From: Aldehydirespirator sp965117015 | Lineage (GTDB): Bacteria > Actinomycetota > Acidimicrobiia > Acidimicrobiales > Aldehydirespiratoraceae | Assembly: GCA_965117015.1 (NCBI GenBank) | Contig: OZ220747.1 | Span: 1,426,001 to 1,490,000, forward strand | Length of the DNA stretch: 64,000 nt | Direction: 5' to 3' | In this document: positions 1 to 8,532 of the stretch, one piece after another | Position numbering within the stretch: position 1 is the first letter of the stretch | Layout: each line of letters begins with the position of its first letter | Notes under the pieces: generated by a model | What the model was told of the DNA's origin: nothing | What the model saw: the letters and a program-made list of their open reading frames with translations, nothing else | Database searches by the model: none | Made by a program: the position numbers and the translations under genes

Positions 1-150
1 CCGAGCTGCTTCGTGGCCTTCACCGGCACCGTGCCGGTGATCGGCGACATCCGGCCCAGCGCCGGCTTCCGGGCCGGGCTCTCGGGTCCGGGCTTGGCGC
101 CGATCGAGTTGAGCTACCGGGTCGAGACCGTGCCGGAGTTGGCTTGCTGA
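1..150 (+). CDS. C-terminal end of an unidentified protein (partial)
   Basis: The first 49 codons read without a stop to TGA at 148-150 and end ...Y-R-V-E-T-V-P-E-L-A-C. The 5' part lies outside the window. The fragment contains no motif I can assign. It runs convergently toward the LRR protein gene, with only 17 bases between the two stops. The codon bias is GC-rich like the neighbouring genes, which supports it as a real reading frame, but no function can be given. Confidence 0.55.
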   Translation, partial: PSCFVAFTGTVPVIGDIRPSAGFRAGLSGPGLAPIELSYRVETVPELAC

Positions 151-167
151 GACGGCCCGACGGCTCG

Positions 168-2876
168 TCAGGCGCCCTCCTCCGATTTCTCCGATTCGTC
201 TGACTCGTCGGACTCCGGCTCGCATCCCCATGAGGGCTTCACTGCGATGGGCAGGTTGCACAGCGGTGTGTAGTCCTCGATCGGGTTGCCTAGGAGGTCC
301 AGCCGGTGGAGCAGGGTCGAGCCGGCCAGCGGCGACACGTCGGTGATTTCATTGAACGACAGCCACAGGAAGTACAGCCTGGGAAGGCTCGCCAGGGGCC
401 GCACGTCGACGATCTCGTTGCTGCTCAAGGACAGCAGGTAGAGCTCGGGCAGGCCGGCCAGAGGTGAGAGATCGCTGATGTCGTTGCTGTTCAGGATCAG
501 GCGGTAGAGGTTGGTGAGGCCCGCCAGCGCCGAGATGTCGTCGATTTCGTTGCCGGTCATGTAGAGGGTCTCGAGGTTGGTGAGGGCGGCCAGCGGCGAG
601 ATGTCGTCGATGTCGTTGCGGCTCAGCCCGAGGGTGTGCAGGCCTGTCAGAGCCGCGAGCGGCCGGATGTCGCTGATGCTGTTGAAGCCCAGTTCAAGCA
701 ATCCGAGGTTGGTGAGGCCGGCCAGCGGGGAGACGTCTTCGACCTCGTTGTACGTGAGGAACAGGGAGCGGAGGCCGGTGAGGCCGTTCAGCGGGGAGAC
801 GTCGGTGACCCCGGACCGGTTCAGGCTGAGCGTGTGGAGGTTGGTGAGGCCGGCCAGGGGTGAGAGGTCCTCGATCGAGCTGTTGTGAATCTGCAGTTCC
901 TCGAGCTGGGTGAGCCTGGCCAGCGACGAGGCGTCCCCCAACTCGTAGTTGTGGATGTGCAGTTCCCGCAAGCCGCGGATGCGGGCCACGACCGCCCAGT
1001 CGGCCACCGTGTTGCGGTGAAGGTGAAGCGCTCGGAGGTTCCTGAGCGCCCGCAGGGGAGCGAGATCGACGGGTCCGACGTTCTCGATCACCAGCTTCTG
1101 GAGGTCGTACAACCCGGCCAGCGGCTCGAGCCCCACGCCGGTTGCCGTGCTCAGCCAGAGGGTCCGCAGCCCGGTGAGTCCCCCGAGGGGCGCGACGCTC
1201 TCCAGCCGGTTGTCCTGGAGCCACAGGGTGTCCAGTCCGGTGAGTCCCGCCAGCGGCGAGACGTCGGTGACGGCGTTCCCGGCCAGATCGAGCCTGCGGA
1301 GGTTGGTCAGGGCGGCGAACGGCGTGGCGTCGGTGATCGCGTTGTCCCGCATCCACAGCGTCTCCAGTCCGGTGAGGCCGGCCAGCGGCGACGCGTCGGT
1401 GACGCTGGCATCGTCCATGGTGAGCGTCCGCAGTCCGGTGAGGCCGGCCAGCGGCGAGGTGTCGGCGATCGGGTTCTCGTCGAGCATCAGGGTCTCCAGG
1501 CCCTCGAGGTCCGCCAGCGGCGACACGTCGTCGACCGCGTTGCCGGACAAGCCCAGGGTTCGCAGGTTCTTGAGCGGGGCCAGGGGCGCTAGGTCCGTCA
1601 CCAGGTTGTTGGGCATGCTGAGGGTGCCCAGGCTGCGCAGCTTGGTTAGAGGTGTCACGTCGTCGATATCGCTGTAGGCGAGGTCCAGGGTCTCGAGCTT
1701 GCTGAGCGCGGCGAGGGGCTCTGCGCTCTCGAGGTGGTTGGCGTACAGGTAGAGGCGTCGGAGGTTCGTGAGCTGGGCCAGCGGCGTGCCGTCGACGACC
1801 TCGTCGCCGATCATGCTGAGCGTGTGCAGCACTCGCAGGTCCGTGAGCGGGGCAATGTCGGAGACCGGGTTGCGGTCGAGGTTCAGTGTCCGCAGCGACC
1901 TGAGGGAGGCGATCGGCGTGAGGTCGGTGACGTTGTTGTGGCTGAGGTTGAGCCGGCGGAGTCCGACAAAGTGCTCCAGGCCGGTGAGGTCTTGGATCTC
2001 GGCGTAGCCGGCGTTGAGCGCTCGCAGCTCCTGCACGTCGCTGCGGGTGATCCTGGCGCCCGGTGACTTGCCGATGGCACGCTCGACGATGGTACGGAGG
2101 TTGGCGTCGGGGATATCCACTGTCGTCAGGCGCACGGTGCGTCCCGAGCGCCGGTCGAAGTCCGCCGGCAGCCAGTTGCGGGCGCGGTCCAGCAGCGATG
2201 CCATCTGTCCCCTGGTGACCGACTCGTCGGGGCAGAAGCGGCCCGGCGAGCACCCCTCAGCGATTCCTGCAGCCACGACGCTGTCGATGTCGGCTGTGTG
2301 GACGCTGTCGCCGAGGTCGTCGAACCCTGTGCTCTCGACCGGCTCGAGGCCGAGGCCGCGGGCCAGGAACGATGCCATCTGCGCTCGCGTCACCGGCTGG
2401 TCAGCGCAGAACTGGTCCTGCTTGCATCCTTTGGTGATTCCGAGCTGAGCCAGCCGCTCGACGTGGGGAGCCCACCATTGCCCGCCGTCGACATCGGTGA
2501 AGCGGGGCTCGTCCATCCCGTCGGGGTCGCCGCCGTCGAAGTAGCGGACCAGCCACACCGCCATGTGACCGCGTGAGATCGACTCGTCATGACAGAACTC
2601 CGCGGCGCCGCACTGGGTGCCGTCGAGCACTCCCTGCGACGCCAGGGCATTGATGGCTGCGTAGTGATCGTCGAAGTACTGGGCGTCGATGAACTCGGCC
2701 GCGGCAGAGAACCGGCCGGTGGGTTGGGCGCTGTTGGGCGTCGTGTCGCCGGCAGCGGCTTGTGCCGGCACGGCGACGGACAGGGCCAGCGCCGCCCAGG
2801 CTGCCGTAACCAGGCTCGCGGATCGACGGCGTGTAGTCAGAGGACATCTCCTGGCGACCGGCGGGCGTCGAGCCAC
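168..2876 (-). CDS. Secreted protein with three S-layer-homology modules and 26 leucine-rich repeats
   Basis: 902 residues from a GTG start. Residues 1-41 form an arginine-rich signal peptide with a hydrophobic core and an A-Q-A type cleavage region. Three S-layer-homology-like modules follow (about 60-115, 123-180, 183-236), each with a C-x5/6-F-C pair and a V-T-R-x-Q-M or S-R-G-H-M core. An internalin-type cap (about 253-296) leads into 26 consecutive repeats of exactly 22 residues (about 297-868) with the pattern x-x-P-L-A-x-L-T-x-L-x-x-L-x-L-x-x-N-x-I-x-D. The C-terminus is acidic. Known families suggest cell-surface attachment by the SLH modules and ligand binding by the LRR arc; the ligand is unknown. 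The start overlaps the end of the upstream minus-strand gene by 40 bases, so the two may be co-transcribed. Confidence 0.88.
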   Translation of the reverse strand: MARRPPVARRCPLTTRRRSASLVTAAWAALALSVAVPAQAAAGDTTPNSAQPTGRFSAAAEFIDAQYFDDHYAAINALASQGVLDGTQCGAAEFCHDESISRGHMAVWLVRYFDGGDPDGMDEPRFTDVDGGQWWAPHVERLAQLGITKGCKQDQFCADQPVTRAQMASFLARGLGLEPVESTGFDDLGDSVHTADIDSVVAAGIAEGCSPGRFCPDESVTRGQMASLLDRARNWLPADFDRRSGRTVRLTTVDIPDANLRTIVERAIGKSPGARITRSDVQELRALNAGYAEIQDLTGLEHFVGLRRLNLSHNNVTDLTPIASLRSLRTLNLDRNPVSDIAPLTDLRVLHTLSMIGDEVVDGTPLAQLTNLRRLYLYANHLESAEPLAALSKLETLDLAYSDIDDVTPLTKLRSLGTLSMPNNLVTDLAPLAPLKNLRTLGLSGNAVDDVSPLADLEGLETLMLDENPIADTSPLAGLTGLRTLTMDDASVTDASPLAGLTGLETLWMRDNAITDATPFAALTNLRRLDLAGNAVTDVSPLAGLTGLDTLWLQDNRLESVAPLGGLTGLRTLWLSTATGVGLEPLAGLYDLQKLVIENVGPVDLAPLRALRNLRALHLHRNTVADWAVVARIRGLRELHIHNYELGDASSLARLTQLEELQIHNSSIEDLSPLAGLTNLHTLSLNRSGVTDVSPLNGLTGLRSLFLTYNEVEDVSPLAGLTNLGLLELGFNSISDIRPLAALTGLHTLGLSRNDIDDISPLAALTNLETLYMTGNEIDDISALAGLTNLYRLILNSNDISDLSPLAGLPELYLLSLSSNEIVDVRPLASLPRLYFLWLSFNEITDVSPLAGSTLLHRLDLLGNPIEDYTPLCNLPIAVKPSWGCEPESDESDESEKSEEGA

Positions 2877-3154
2877 TCCTTGGCCTGGCGGGCCCGCTGC
2901 TGCACGATGGCGACCGGATCATCCAGTCCCTGCTCCCGGCGCCTGGCGGCCCAGCGGGCCCCGAGACTGGCGGCCACTGCTCCGGCGGCCGCCGCGACGA
3001 GCGCCACGGCGAGGACTGTGACCGCGGCGAGGCTGAGTGCGGCCACGAGCCGCCGCAGTCCGAGGATCCTCGCCGGCCCGATCGACAGCGTCCTGTCCCG
3101 CCCGGATCTCTCCGAGCGCCAAGACACCCGACCTTCGAGTAGCAGTTCCCGCAA
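2837..3154 (-). CDS. Small single-pass membrane protein
   Basis: About 105 residues if translation starts at the TTG at 3154, which has a good GGGGGA ribosome-binding site seven bases upstream; no ATG or GTG is better placed. The N-terminal third is charged, a strongly hydrophobic Ala/Val segment spans about residues 34-70, and the C-terminus is basic and charged, ending in G-D-V-L. It overlaps the start of the SLH/LRR gene and is divergent from the glutamine amidotransferase gene. No known family is recognised. An accessory role for the surface protein is only a guess from position. Confidence 0.5.
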   Translation of the reverse strand: MRELLLEGRVSWRSERSGRDRTLSIGPARILGLRRLVAALSLAAVTVLAVALVAAAAGAVAASLGARWAARRREQGLDDPVAIVQQRARQAKEWLDARRSPGDVL

Positions 3155-3243
3155 GCGGCCGTCCCCCGTCGGATTGACTGTTGTCCCTTCGAGGGTACTG
3201 CCCGATCCGGGGTCGGGGTGTGCGGCCGCGGTAGCGTCGTCGG

Positions 3244-3957
3244 ATGCGATTGCTCGTGCTTCAGCACATCGATTGCGAGCATCCCGGCCGCCTGCGCGAC
3301 TTCCTGAGGGCCGATGGCGTCGAGTGGACCGCGGTCGAGCTCGACGAGGGCGAGCCCATCCCGCCGCTGGAGGACTACGACGCGATGTGGGTGATGGGCG
3401 GCCCGATGGACGTGTGGGACGTGGAGGAGCATCCGTGGCTGGTGCCTGAGAAGCAGGCCATCCGGCGCTGGGTGCGCGAGCTCCAGCGCCCCTTCTTGGG
3501 GGTGTGTCTCGGCCATCAGCTCCTGGCCGACGCTCTGGGAGGGACGTGCGGCCCGCAGCGCCCGCCCGAGATCGGCGTGCTGCCGGTGGAGCTGACCCCG
3601 GAGGGGCGCGCCGACCCGATCTTCGACCGGATGCCTGACCAGCAGCACGCGCTGCAGTGGCACTCGGTGGCCGTGGCCCAGCCGCCGGAGGACGCGGTGG
3701 TGCTGGCCAGCTCACCGGTGTGCCGGGTGCAGGCCATGCGGGTGGGCCCCTGCGCCTGGTCGATGCAGTACCACGTGGAGGTCGAGGACGACACTGTCCG
3801 CAACTGGGGGGAGATCCCCGCCTACCGCCAGGCGCTGGAGTCGGTGCTCGGCGAGGACTCCGTTGACGCCCTAGCCGCTGATGCCGACCGCCACATGGAT
3901 GGCTTCGTGTCCGACGCCGAGCAGCTCTACCGCAACTTCATAACCGCCGCCTCGTAG
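3244..3957 (+). CDS. Class I glutamine amidotransferase-like protein (GuaA N-domain type)
   Basis: 237 residues from ATG. The fold signature of class I glutamine amidotransferases is visible: W-V-M-G-G-P-M-D (oxyanion strand), the nucleophile elbow G-V-C-L-G-H-Q-L at about residue 87, and the H-V-E catalytic pair in M-Q-Y-H-V-E-V near residue 180. Stand-alone members hydrolyse glutamine or gamma-glutamyl compounds or act as peptidase-like enzymes. No synthetase partner lies next to it, so the substrate cannot be named. The gene is monocistronic, followed by about 110 bases without a gene and then the convergent tRNA-Pro. Confidence 0.82.
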   Translation: MRLLVLQHIDCEHPGRLRDFLRADGVEWTAVELDEGEPIPPLEDYDAMWVMGGPMDVWDVEEHPWLVPEKQAIRRWVRELQRPFLGVCLGHQLLADALGGTCGPQRPPEIGVLPVELTPEGRADPIFDRMPDQQHALQWHSVAVAQPPEDAVVLASSPVCRVQAMRVGPCAWSMQYHVEVEDDTVRNWGEIPAYRQALESVLGEDSVDALAADADRHMDGFVSDAEQLYRNFITAAS

Positions 3958-4067
3958 TTCGTCCCAAGCCTTCTCGCTGCGCCGGATCTATCGGCAGTAC
4001 CGACCTAGCGGTGCATTTTGCGGTATGGGCGGGGTGTTTCTTGCGGTATCACTTGTCAGTCAGTCAG

Positions 4068-4141
4068 TCGGGCAGGCGGGATTTGAACCCACGACCTCCT
4101 CGTCCCGAACGAGGCGCGCTACCAAGCTGCGCCACTGCCCG
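4068..4141 (-). tRNA. tRNA-Pro (anticodon CGG)
   Basis: On the minus strand the acceptor arms CGGGCAG and CTGCCCG pair over seven bases with discriminator A. The anticodon arm is CCTCG-TTCGGGA-CGAGG, giving anticodon CGG (Pro). The T-arm contains GGTTCAAATCC. The cloverleaf is complete at 74 nt; CCA is not encoded. Confidence 0.95.
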
Positions 4142-4183
4142 TGTGCAGCGCGGAAGAGGTTAGCTGGGGCCGGAGCGGGCCAC

Positions 4184-4558
4184 TCAGGCGGCTGCGTCGG
4201 CCAGGGTGGATGCCACCAGGCGGGCCAGTGCCATCGGGTTGATCGGCTTCACCAGCCAGGCGTCGGCCTCGCTGCGGCGTGCCAGGAACTCGTCGGCGTC
4301 GCGGTCGAGCAGCATGATCACCGGTCGGGGCTCCAGCCGGCCCATGTCCTCCTCCTGGCGGACGGCCAGACATGCCGCCATGCCGCCCATGTTGCCCACT
4401 TGCAGGTCGAGCAGCACCAGATGAGGTTCGACAAGCTCGATCGCGTCGAGGGTGTCGGCTCCCTGCCTCACGCGGTGAAGGCGATAGTCACCGCTCAGCG
4501 CCGCCTCGCACTGTTCCGCGATCCAGTCGGCGTCGGTTACCAGCAACACGTCGGCCAC
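4184..4558 (-). CDS. Stand-alone response-regulator receiver domain protein
   Basis: 124 residues from the GTG at 4558 (A-D-V-L-L-V-T-D-A-D). It is one CheY-like receiver domain with no output domain. The phosphoacceptor aspartate sits in L-V-L-L-D-L-Q-V and the conserved lysine in L-V-K-P-I-N-P. The first acidic pocket reads T-D-A-D rather than the usual D-D. No histidine kinase is adjacent. It is divergent, with 63 bases between starts, from the STAS-domain gene, suggesting shared control or a phospho-relay/anti-sigma connection, but this is only positional. Confidence 0.8.
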   Translation of the reverse strand: MADVLLVTDADWIAEQCEAALSGDYRLHRVRQGADTLDAIELVEPHLVLLDLQVGNMGGMAACLAVRQEEDMGRLEPRPVIMLLDRDADEFLARRSEADAWLVKPINPMALARLVASTLADAAA

Positions 4559-4621
4559 GGCGCAGATCGTACCGGTTCGCTGGCTACCCCGATATCCGCA
4601 GCGGCGGTATATCCTCCTCCC

Positions 4622-4975
4622 GTGCTGGACATCGAGTCTTTCCACAACGAGGCAGGGTCGTACCGCCTGCTTCGCCCCACCGGGGAGCTCGACGCCTACA
4701 CCGTCGCCCAGTTCCGCGAGGCGCTGGCCGAGCAAGCCACCTCGGGTCGCCTCGTGGTCGATCTCTGCGGTGTGCCCTTCATCGACTCGGCCGGTCTCGG
4801 CGCGCTGATCGGCGGGATCCGCCGCATCCGCGAGAACGAGGGCCGGGTGGTCGTGTACTGCAACGGCACCACGCTGCTCCGCCTGCTACACACCACCGGC
4901 TTCGACCGCATCGTGCCGGTGGAAGAGACCCTCGAAGCCGCCGTCGGCGCCCTCGACCGCGATCCCGAGGCCTAG
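4622..4975 (+). CDS. STAS-domain anti-sigma factor antagonist (SpoIIAA-like)
   Basis: 117 residues from GTG. The whole protein is a STAS domain: G-E-L-D-A-Y-T-V near the N-terminus, then F-I-D-S-A-G-L-G-A-L, in which the serine is the residue normally phosphorylated by an anti-sigma kinase. Family members switch partner anti-sigma factors according to phosphorylation state. No anti-sigma kinase or sigma factor gene is nearby. It is divergent from a receiver-domain gene. Confidence 0.88.
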   Translation: MLDIESFHNEAGSYRLLRPTGELDAYTVAQFREALAEQATSGRLVVDLCGVPFIDSAGLGALIGGIRRIRENEGRVVVYCNGTTLLRLLHTTGFDRIVPVEETLEAAVGALDRDPEA

Positions 4976-5021
4976 AGGCCGAGCTAGCCGGCGGCGGCAC
5001 CGCTCCCTACTGCGTCGTTCG

Positions 5022-6332
5022 ATGAGGATCACCCGGCGGGCCCGCGTGCTCACTCTCGCTGTGCTGCTGGGTGCGGCCCTGGTAATGAGCTTGCCGGCGG
5101 CGGCCGCCGCCTCGAACACGACCGTCGTTGCCGCGCAGGCAACACCGGGCGTGGTGGACGTGGTCGAGGTCTCGGGCTATCTCGACCCGATCATGGCCGA
5201 CTTCATCGAGCGGTCCATCGACAAGGCCGCGGCCGACGGATCGCTCGGCCTGGTGCTGCAGGTGAACAGCTCCCGGGCCACCGTCGACGACCAGCGGCTT
5301 CGTGAGCTGGCCGACCGCATCGCCGGTGCGGAAGTGCCCGTCACGATGTGGGTCGGCCCGTCCGGGGCCGAGGCCCGCGGCGGGGTGGGTCAGCTCGCCG
5401 GGGTGGTCGCCGACTTGGCTCTGGCTCCCGGCTCCGAGCTGGGCGACCTCGGTCCTCCGGTCCTGCCGGCCGGGCACCTGGCGGAGGCCTTCGCCCAGGC
5501 CTACCCGAGCATGCGGTCCTCAACGGTCTCCTCCGCAGAGGCCATCGAGCTCGGCCTGGCCCGGGAGGCGCCCACCCTGCCCTTCTTCGTGCTCGACCTG
5601 CCCGGCTTCGAGACTGAGATCGACGAATCCGGCGACGAGCCGGTGAGGGTCCCGGTGAGCCGGGTCCGCTTCGCCAAGCTCGCACTGCTCGACCAGTTCA
5701 TGCATGTCGCGGCCAGCCCTGCGGTCGCCTACCTGCTGTTCCTCGTGGGCGGCGGGCTGCTCGTCTTCGAGCTCTACACCGCCGGCGTGGGCATCGCCGG
5801 CGGGATCGGCGCCGTCACCTTCGTGCTCGGCTGCTACGGGCTGGCGGCGCTCCCGGCGCGGTGGTGGGCCGTTGCCCTGCTGCTGGTGGCCATGTTCGGC
5901 TATGCGGTGGACATACAGATCGGCGTGCCCAGGGTGTGGACGGTGATCGCCACCGTGTGCCTGGTGGCCGGGTCGCTGACCTTGTTCGCAGGCGTCATGC
6001 TGTCGTGGATCACGCTGCTGGCGGGGATCGTCGGGGTGTTCGCCGGAATGGTGGCCGGCATGCCCGCCATGGTGCGAACCCGTTACGGCACGCCGAGGAT
6101 CGGACGCGACTGGATGATCGGGTCCCTCGGCGTGGCCCGCGACGATGTCGACCCCGAAGGCGTGGTGGTGATCGACGGTGCCCCATGGAGGGCCCGGACC
6201 CAGCGGGCAACCCCCATCTCCGGGGGCGATCCGGTGCGCGTCATGGCGCTGGAAGGGCTGATCCTCACGGTGGAACCGGCCGACCCGGAGGACGACTCGG
6301 CTGAGGATTCTGAGATTGAAAACGCCCCCTGA
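5022..6332 (+). CDS. NfeD-family membrane protein with degenerate ClpP-like N-domain
   Basis: 436 residues from ATG. A signal peptide (1-28) is followed by a ClpP/SppA-like domain: V-V-E-V-S-G-Y-L-D-P then V-T-M-W-V-G-P-S-G-A-E-A-R, where the serine corresponds to the nucleophile position of NfeD proteases. Four or five hydrophobic segments (about 235-345) follow, then a soluble OB-fold-like C-terminus (I-G-R-D-W-M-I-G ... V-V-V-I-D-G-A-P-W-R-A). This is the long NfeD1b layout. The family is linked to membrane quality control together with SPFH/flotillin partners; none is encoded here. Confidence 0.8.
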   Translation: MRITRRARVLTLAVLLGAALVMSLPAAAAASNTTVVAAQATPGVVDVVEVSGYLDPIMADFIERSIDKAAADGSLGLVLQVNSSRATVDDQRLRELADRIAGAEVPVTMWVGPSGAEARGGVGQLAGVVADLALAPGSELGDLGPPVLPAGHLAEAFAQAYPSMRSSTVSSAEAIELGLAREAPTLPFFVLDLPGFETEIDESGDEPVRVPVSRVRFAKLALLDQFMHVAASPAVAYLLFLVGGGLLVFELYTAGVGIAGGIGAVTFVLGCYGLAALPARWWAVALLLVAMFGYAVDIQIGVPRVWTVIATVCLVAGSLTLFAGVMLSWITLLAGIVGVFAGMVAGMPAMVRTRYGTPRIGRDWMIGSLGVARDDVDPEGVVVIDGAPWRARTQRATPISGGDPVRVMALEGLILTVEPADPEDDSAEDSEIENAP

Positions 6333-6347
6333 ACCCCGACGGCCGCC

Positions 6348-6380
6348 GCTGCCGGAGTTCGAAAAAAGCTCTCCGGCGGC
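6348..6380 (+). terminator. Hairpin between nfeD-like gene and whiB
   Basis: GCTGCCGGAG (6348-6357) pairs with CTCCGGCGGC (6371-6380) over ten bases including one G-T wobble, enclosing a loop with a run of A. No T-tract follows, so it is a probable factor-assisted terminator for the NfeD-like gene, or a structured leader of whiB. Confidence 0.5.
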
Positions 6381-6434
6381 TTGTATCTCCGTAGGTGCAT
6401 GTGCTATTTCGTCACTTGGAGGAGGCGCTCTTGT

Positions 6435-6704
6435 ATGAGATTTGCTTCGCGCGAGGAAGTCGAATGGCAGTTGCGGGCGGCTTGCCGGGGACCCCACGCC
6501 TCGGTGTTCTTCCCGCCGCCATACGTTGAGAAGCGTGACGAGAAGCGGCGCCGCGAGCTTCGGGCCAAGGACATCTGCGCCTCCTGCTCGGTGCAGCCCG
6601 ACTGCCTGCAGTACGCGCTCGACATCGGCGAGCAGCACGGCATCTGGGGTGGCCTCAACGAGATCGAGCGGCGCGACCTCCTGCTGCGCATGGCCCGCAC
6701 CTGA
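6435..6704 (+). CDS. WhiB-family [4Fe-4S] transcriptional regulator
   Basis: 89 residues from the ATG at 6435, chosen because GGAGGAGG (6418-6425) sits nine bases upstream and the family normally begins just before the first cysteine. The four cluster ligands are C17, C48, C51 and C57 (C-x30-C-x2-C-x5-C). They are followed by the G-I-W-G-G turn that contacts the sigma-A region 4 and a basic C-terminal tail. WhiB proteins are Fe-S redox/NO-sensing regulators confined to actinobacteria, so this gene also supports the phylum assignment. Confidence 0.93.
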   Translation: MRFASREEVEWQLRAACRGPHASVFFPPPYVEKRDEKRRRELRAKDICASCSVQPDCLQYALDIGEQHGIWGGLNEIERRDLLLRMART

Positions 6705-6731
6705 TCTGCAGCTTCCGTCTGAAGTCTTGAT

Positions 6732-8450
6732 CTACACCTGAGGCAGCCGCGATCCGGCGATGCGCAGGTCTCCCCGCCGGCGCGTGACGCCCGTGCCGTC
6801 CAGCCTGGCCAGCAGGGCCAGGGCGTACTTGCGGGTCGTGCCCCAGGCGTCGCGGACCTCGGCCACCGTCACCCCGTCGGGCTTGTCGGCCAGCAGCCGG
6901 GCCACCACCCGCCCCGCCTCGGCCACCGCGTCCGCCCCGAAGTGGATGCCGCCGCTCTCGACCAGCCGGCCCTGCCTCACCAGCAAGCGCAGCTCGTCGC
7001 CGCCGACGCCGTCGGGAGCGGGCGGTGCGAACGGAGCGGCCTCGACCGCCTTCACGAACGGGTGGTCGGCCAGTGGATCGGTGCCACCGGCGGGCCGGGC
7101 CCGCCCCTCGACTGAGTCGATGCCTTCCAGGGTGTCGATCACAGCCCGCTCGAAGTCATCGAGGGTGGCCAGATCGAGACCGAGCGGCCCGGCCGCCGCC
7201 ACCGCCTCGGTCAGCCGCCGGATGGTCTGCTCCAGGTGCTCGGGCGCTACTGCCCACCGTCCCAGGTCGGCCGGGCGGGCGATCCCGGTCATCCGCTCCA
7301 AGCGAGCCGCGTCGATGCGGCCCCGCTCCGCGATGATTCGGTCCACTGAGCGGTCGGGCCGGGCCCTGGACGCGGGCAGCACCGGCTCGACATCGAGAAC
7401 CTCGCCACCCCCGACCGTCTCGGACCGCCCCGACTCGCGCAGGATGAACCGGTCGCCCATGCAGAGCGGCAGACGCAGCGGCAGGTGCAAGCGGACGAGC
7501 CCGGTCCTCCCCGGCTCGATGGCCGCCGGCCCCAGCACCCGCAGCCGCACCGGATGCTCGCCCGACCCGATGTAGGCCGCGTAGGCGCCCCGCCGGGTGA
7601 CCGGATGGTCGAGCGAGGCCAGCACCGACAGTTCGGCGTCGATGGTGTCGGTGGCGTGCCACTGCTCGGCCCGCACCACGGCATCTCCCCGCGCCACGTC
7701 GCGGTGGCCAGCCCCGACGAGGTTGACCGCTACCCGGTTGCCGGGACCGACCTGGTCGCACTGCTGGTACAGGCTCTGTAGGGCCCGCACCCGCACGGCG
7801 CGCCCAGCGGGAAGCAGGGTCAAGGTGTCGTCGGCGGTTAGCGCTCCGCCGGTCAGCGTGCCGGTCACCACCGTGCCCGAGCCCTTGATGGCGAAGGCCC
7901 GGTCCACCCAGAGCCGGGGCCGGTGGCGATCGGCCGCGGTAGGGGTCAGGGCCAGCAGGCCGTCCAGCGCGTCGATGAGAGCGTCGATGCCGGCCCCGGT
8001 CACCGCGTCGGTGGCCACGATCGGCGCGTCGGCCAGGAACGTGCCCGCCACGTGATCGGCCACGTCGAGGCGGGCCAGTTCGACCAGGTCGTCGTCGGCC
8101 TCGTCCATCTTCGTGAGGACCACCAGCCCGTGGTCCAGGCCGAGCAGTTGCAGGATCCGCAGGTGCTCCTCGGACTGCGGCTTCCATCCCTCGGTGACGT
8201 CGACCACGAACACGCAGGCGTCCACGCCACTCACCCCGGCCAGCATGTTCTTGAGGAAGCGGACATGGCCGGGTACGTCGATGAAGGCGATCTGCCGTCC
8301 CGACCGCAGCGGCATCGATGCGAAGCCCAGGTCGATGGTGAGGCCCCGCTCCTTCTCCTCGGCCAGCCGGTCGGGGTCGGTGCCGGTGAGGGCCCGCACC
8401 AGCGTGCTCTTGCCGTGGTCGACGTGGCCAGCGGTGGCGACTACATGCAT
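6732..8450 (-). CDS. selB: Selenocysteine-specific translation elongation factor SelB
   Basis: 572 residues from the ATG at 8450 (M-H-V-V-A-T-A-G-H). The EF-Tu-like GTPase has G1 G-H-V-D-H-G-K-S-T, switch region K-E-R-G-L-T-I-D-L-G-F, G3 D-V-P-G-H and G4 T-K-M-D. Domain II/III barrels follow, then a C-terminal half with winged-helix modules (about 390-570) of the type that binds the SECIS hairpin of selenoprotein mRNAs. It delivers Sec-tRNA(Sec) to in-frame UGA. An upstream reading-frame extension through the palindromic repeat is not credible. It lies 82 bases downstream of selA, probably in the same transcript. Confidence 0.95.
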   Translation of the reverse strand: MHVVATAGHVDHGKSTLVRALTGTDPDRLAEEKERGLTIDLGFASMPLRSGRQIAFIDVPGHVRFLKNMLAGVSGVDACVFVVDVTEGWKPQSEEHLRILQLLGLDHGLVVLTKMDEADDDLVELARLDVADHVAGTFLADAPIVATDAVTGAGIDALIDALDGLLALTPTAADRHRPRLWVDRAFAIKGSGTVVTGTLTGGALTADDTLTLLPAGRAVRVRALQSLYQQCDQVGPGNRVAVNLVGAGHRDVARGDAVVRAEQWHATDTIDAELSVLASLDHPVTRRGAYAAYIGSGEHPVRLRVLGPAAIEPGRTGLVRLHLPLRLPLCMGDRFILRESGRSETVGGGEVLDVEPVLPASRARPDRSVDRIIAERGRIDAARLERMTGIARPADLGRWAVAPEHLEQTIRRLTEAVAAAGPLGLDLATLDDFERAVIDTLEGIDSVEGRARPAGGTDPLADHPFVKAVEAAPFAPPAPDGVGGDELRLLVRQGRLVESGGIHFGADAVAEAGRVVARLLADKPDGVTVAEVRDAWGTTRKYALALLARLDGTGVTRRRGDLRIAGSRLPQV

Positions 8451-8481
8451 GGACGGGTAGTCGGCTCGCGGGCGGGAATCG

Positions 8482-8529
8482 GAATTGGCAGCGTTATGCG
8501 CCGTATAGGGGGCATTCTGCTGCCAATTC
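8482..8529. repeat. Nested palindromic element, single copy, between selA and selB
   Basis: Arms GAATTGGCAGC (8482-8492) and GCTGCCAATTC (8519-8529) are perfect inverted repeats. An inner imperfect stem (ATGCGCC against GGGGCAT) surrounds GTATA. The element fills most of the 82-base selA-selB gap, so it would form a strong hairpin in that transcript and could attenuate selB relative to selA. The same arms recur at 22707-22824 and 56164-56283. Confidence 0.8.
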
Positions 8530-8532
8530 GGT

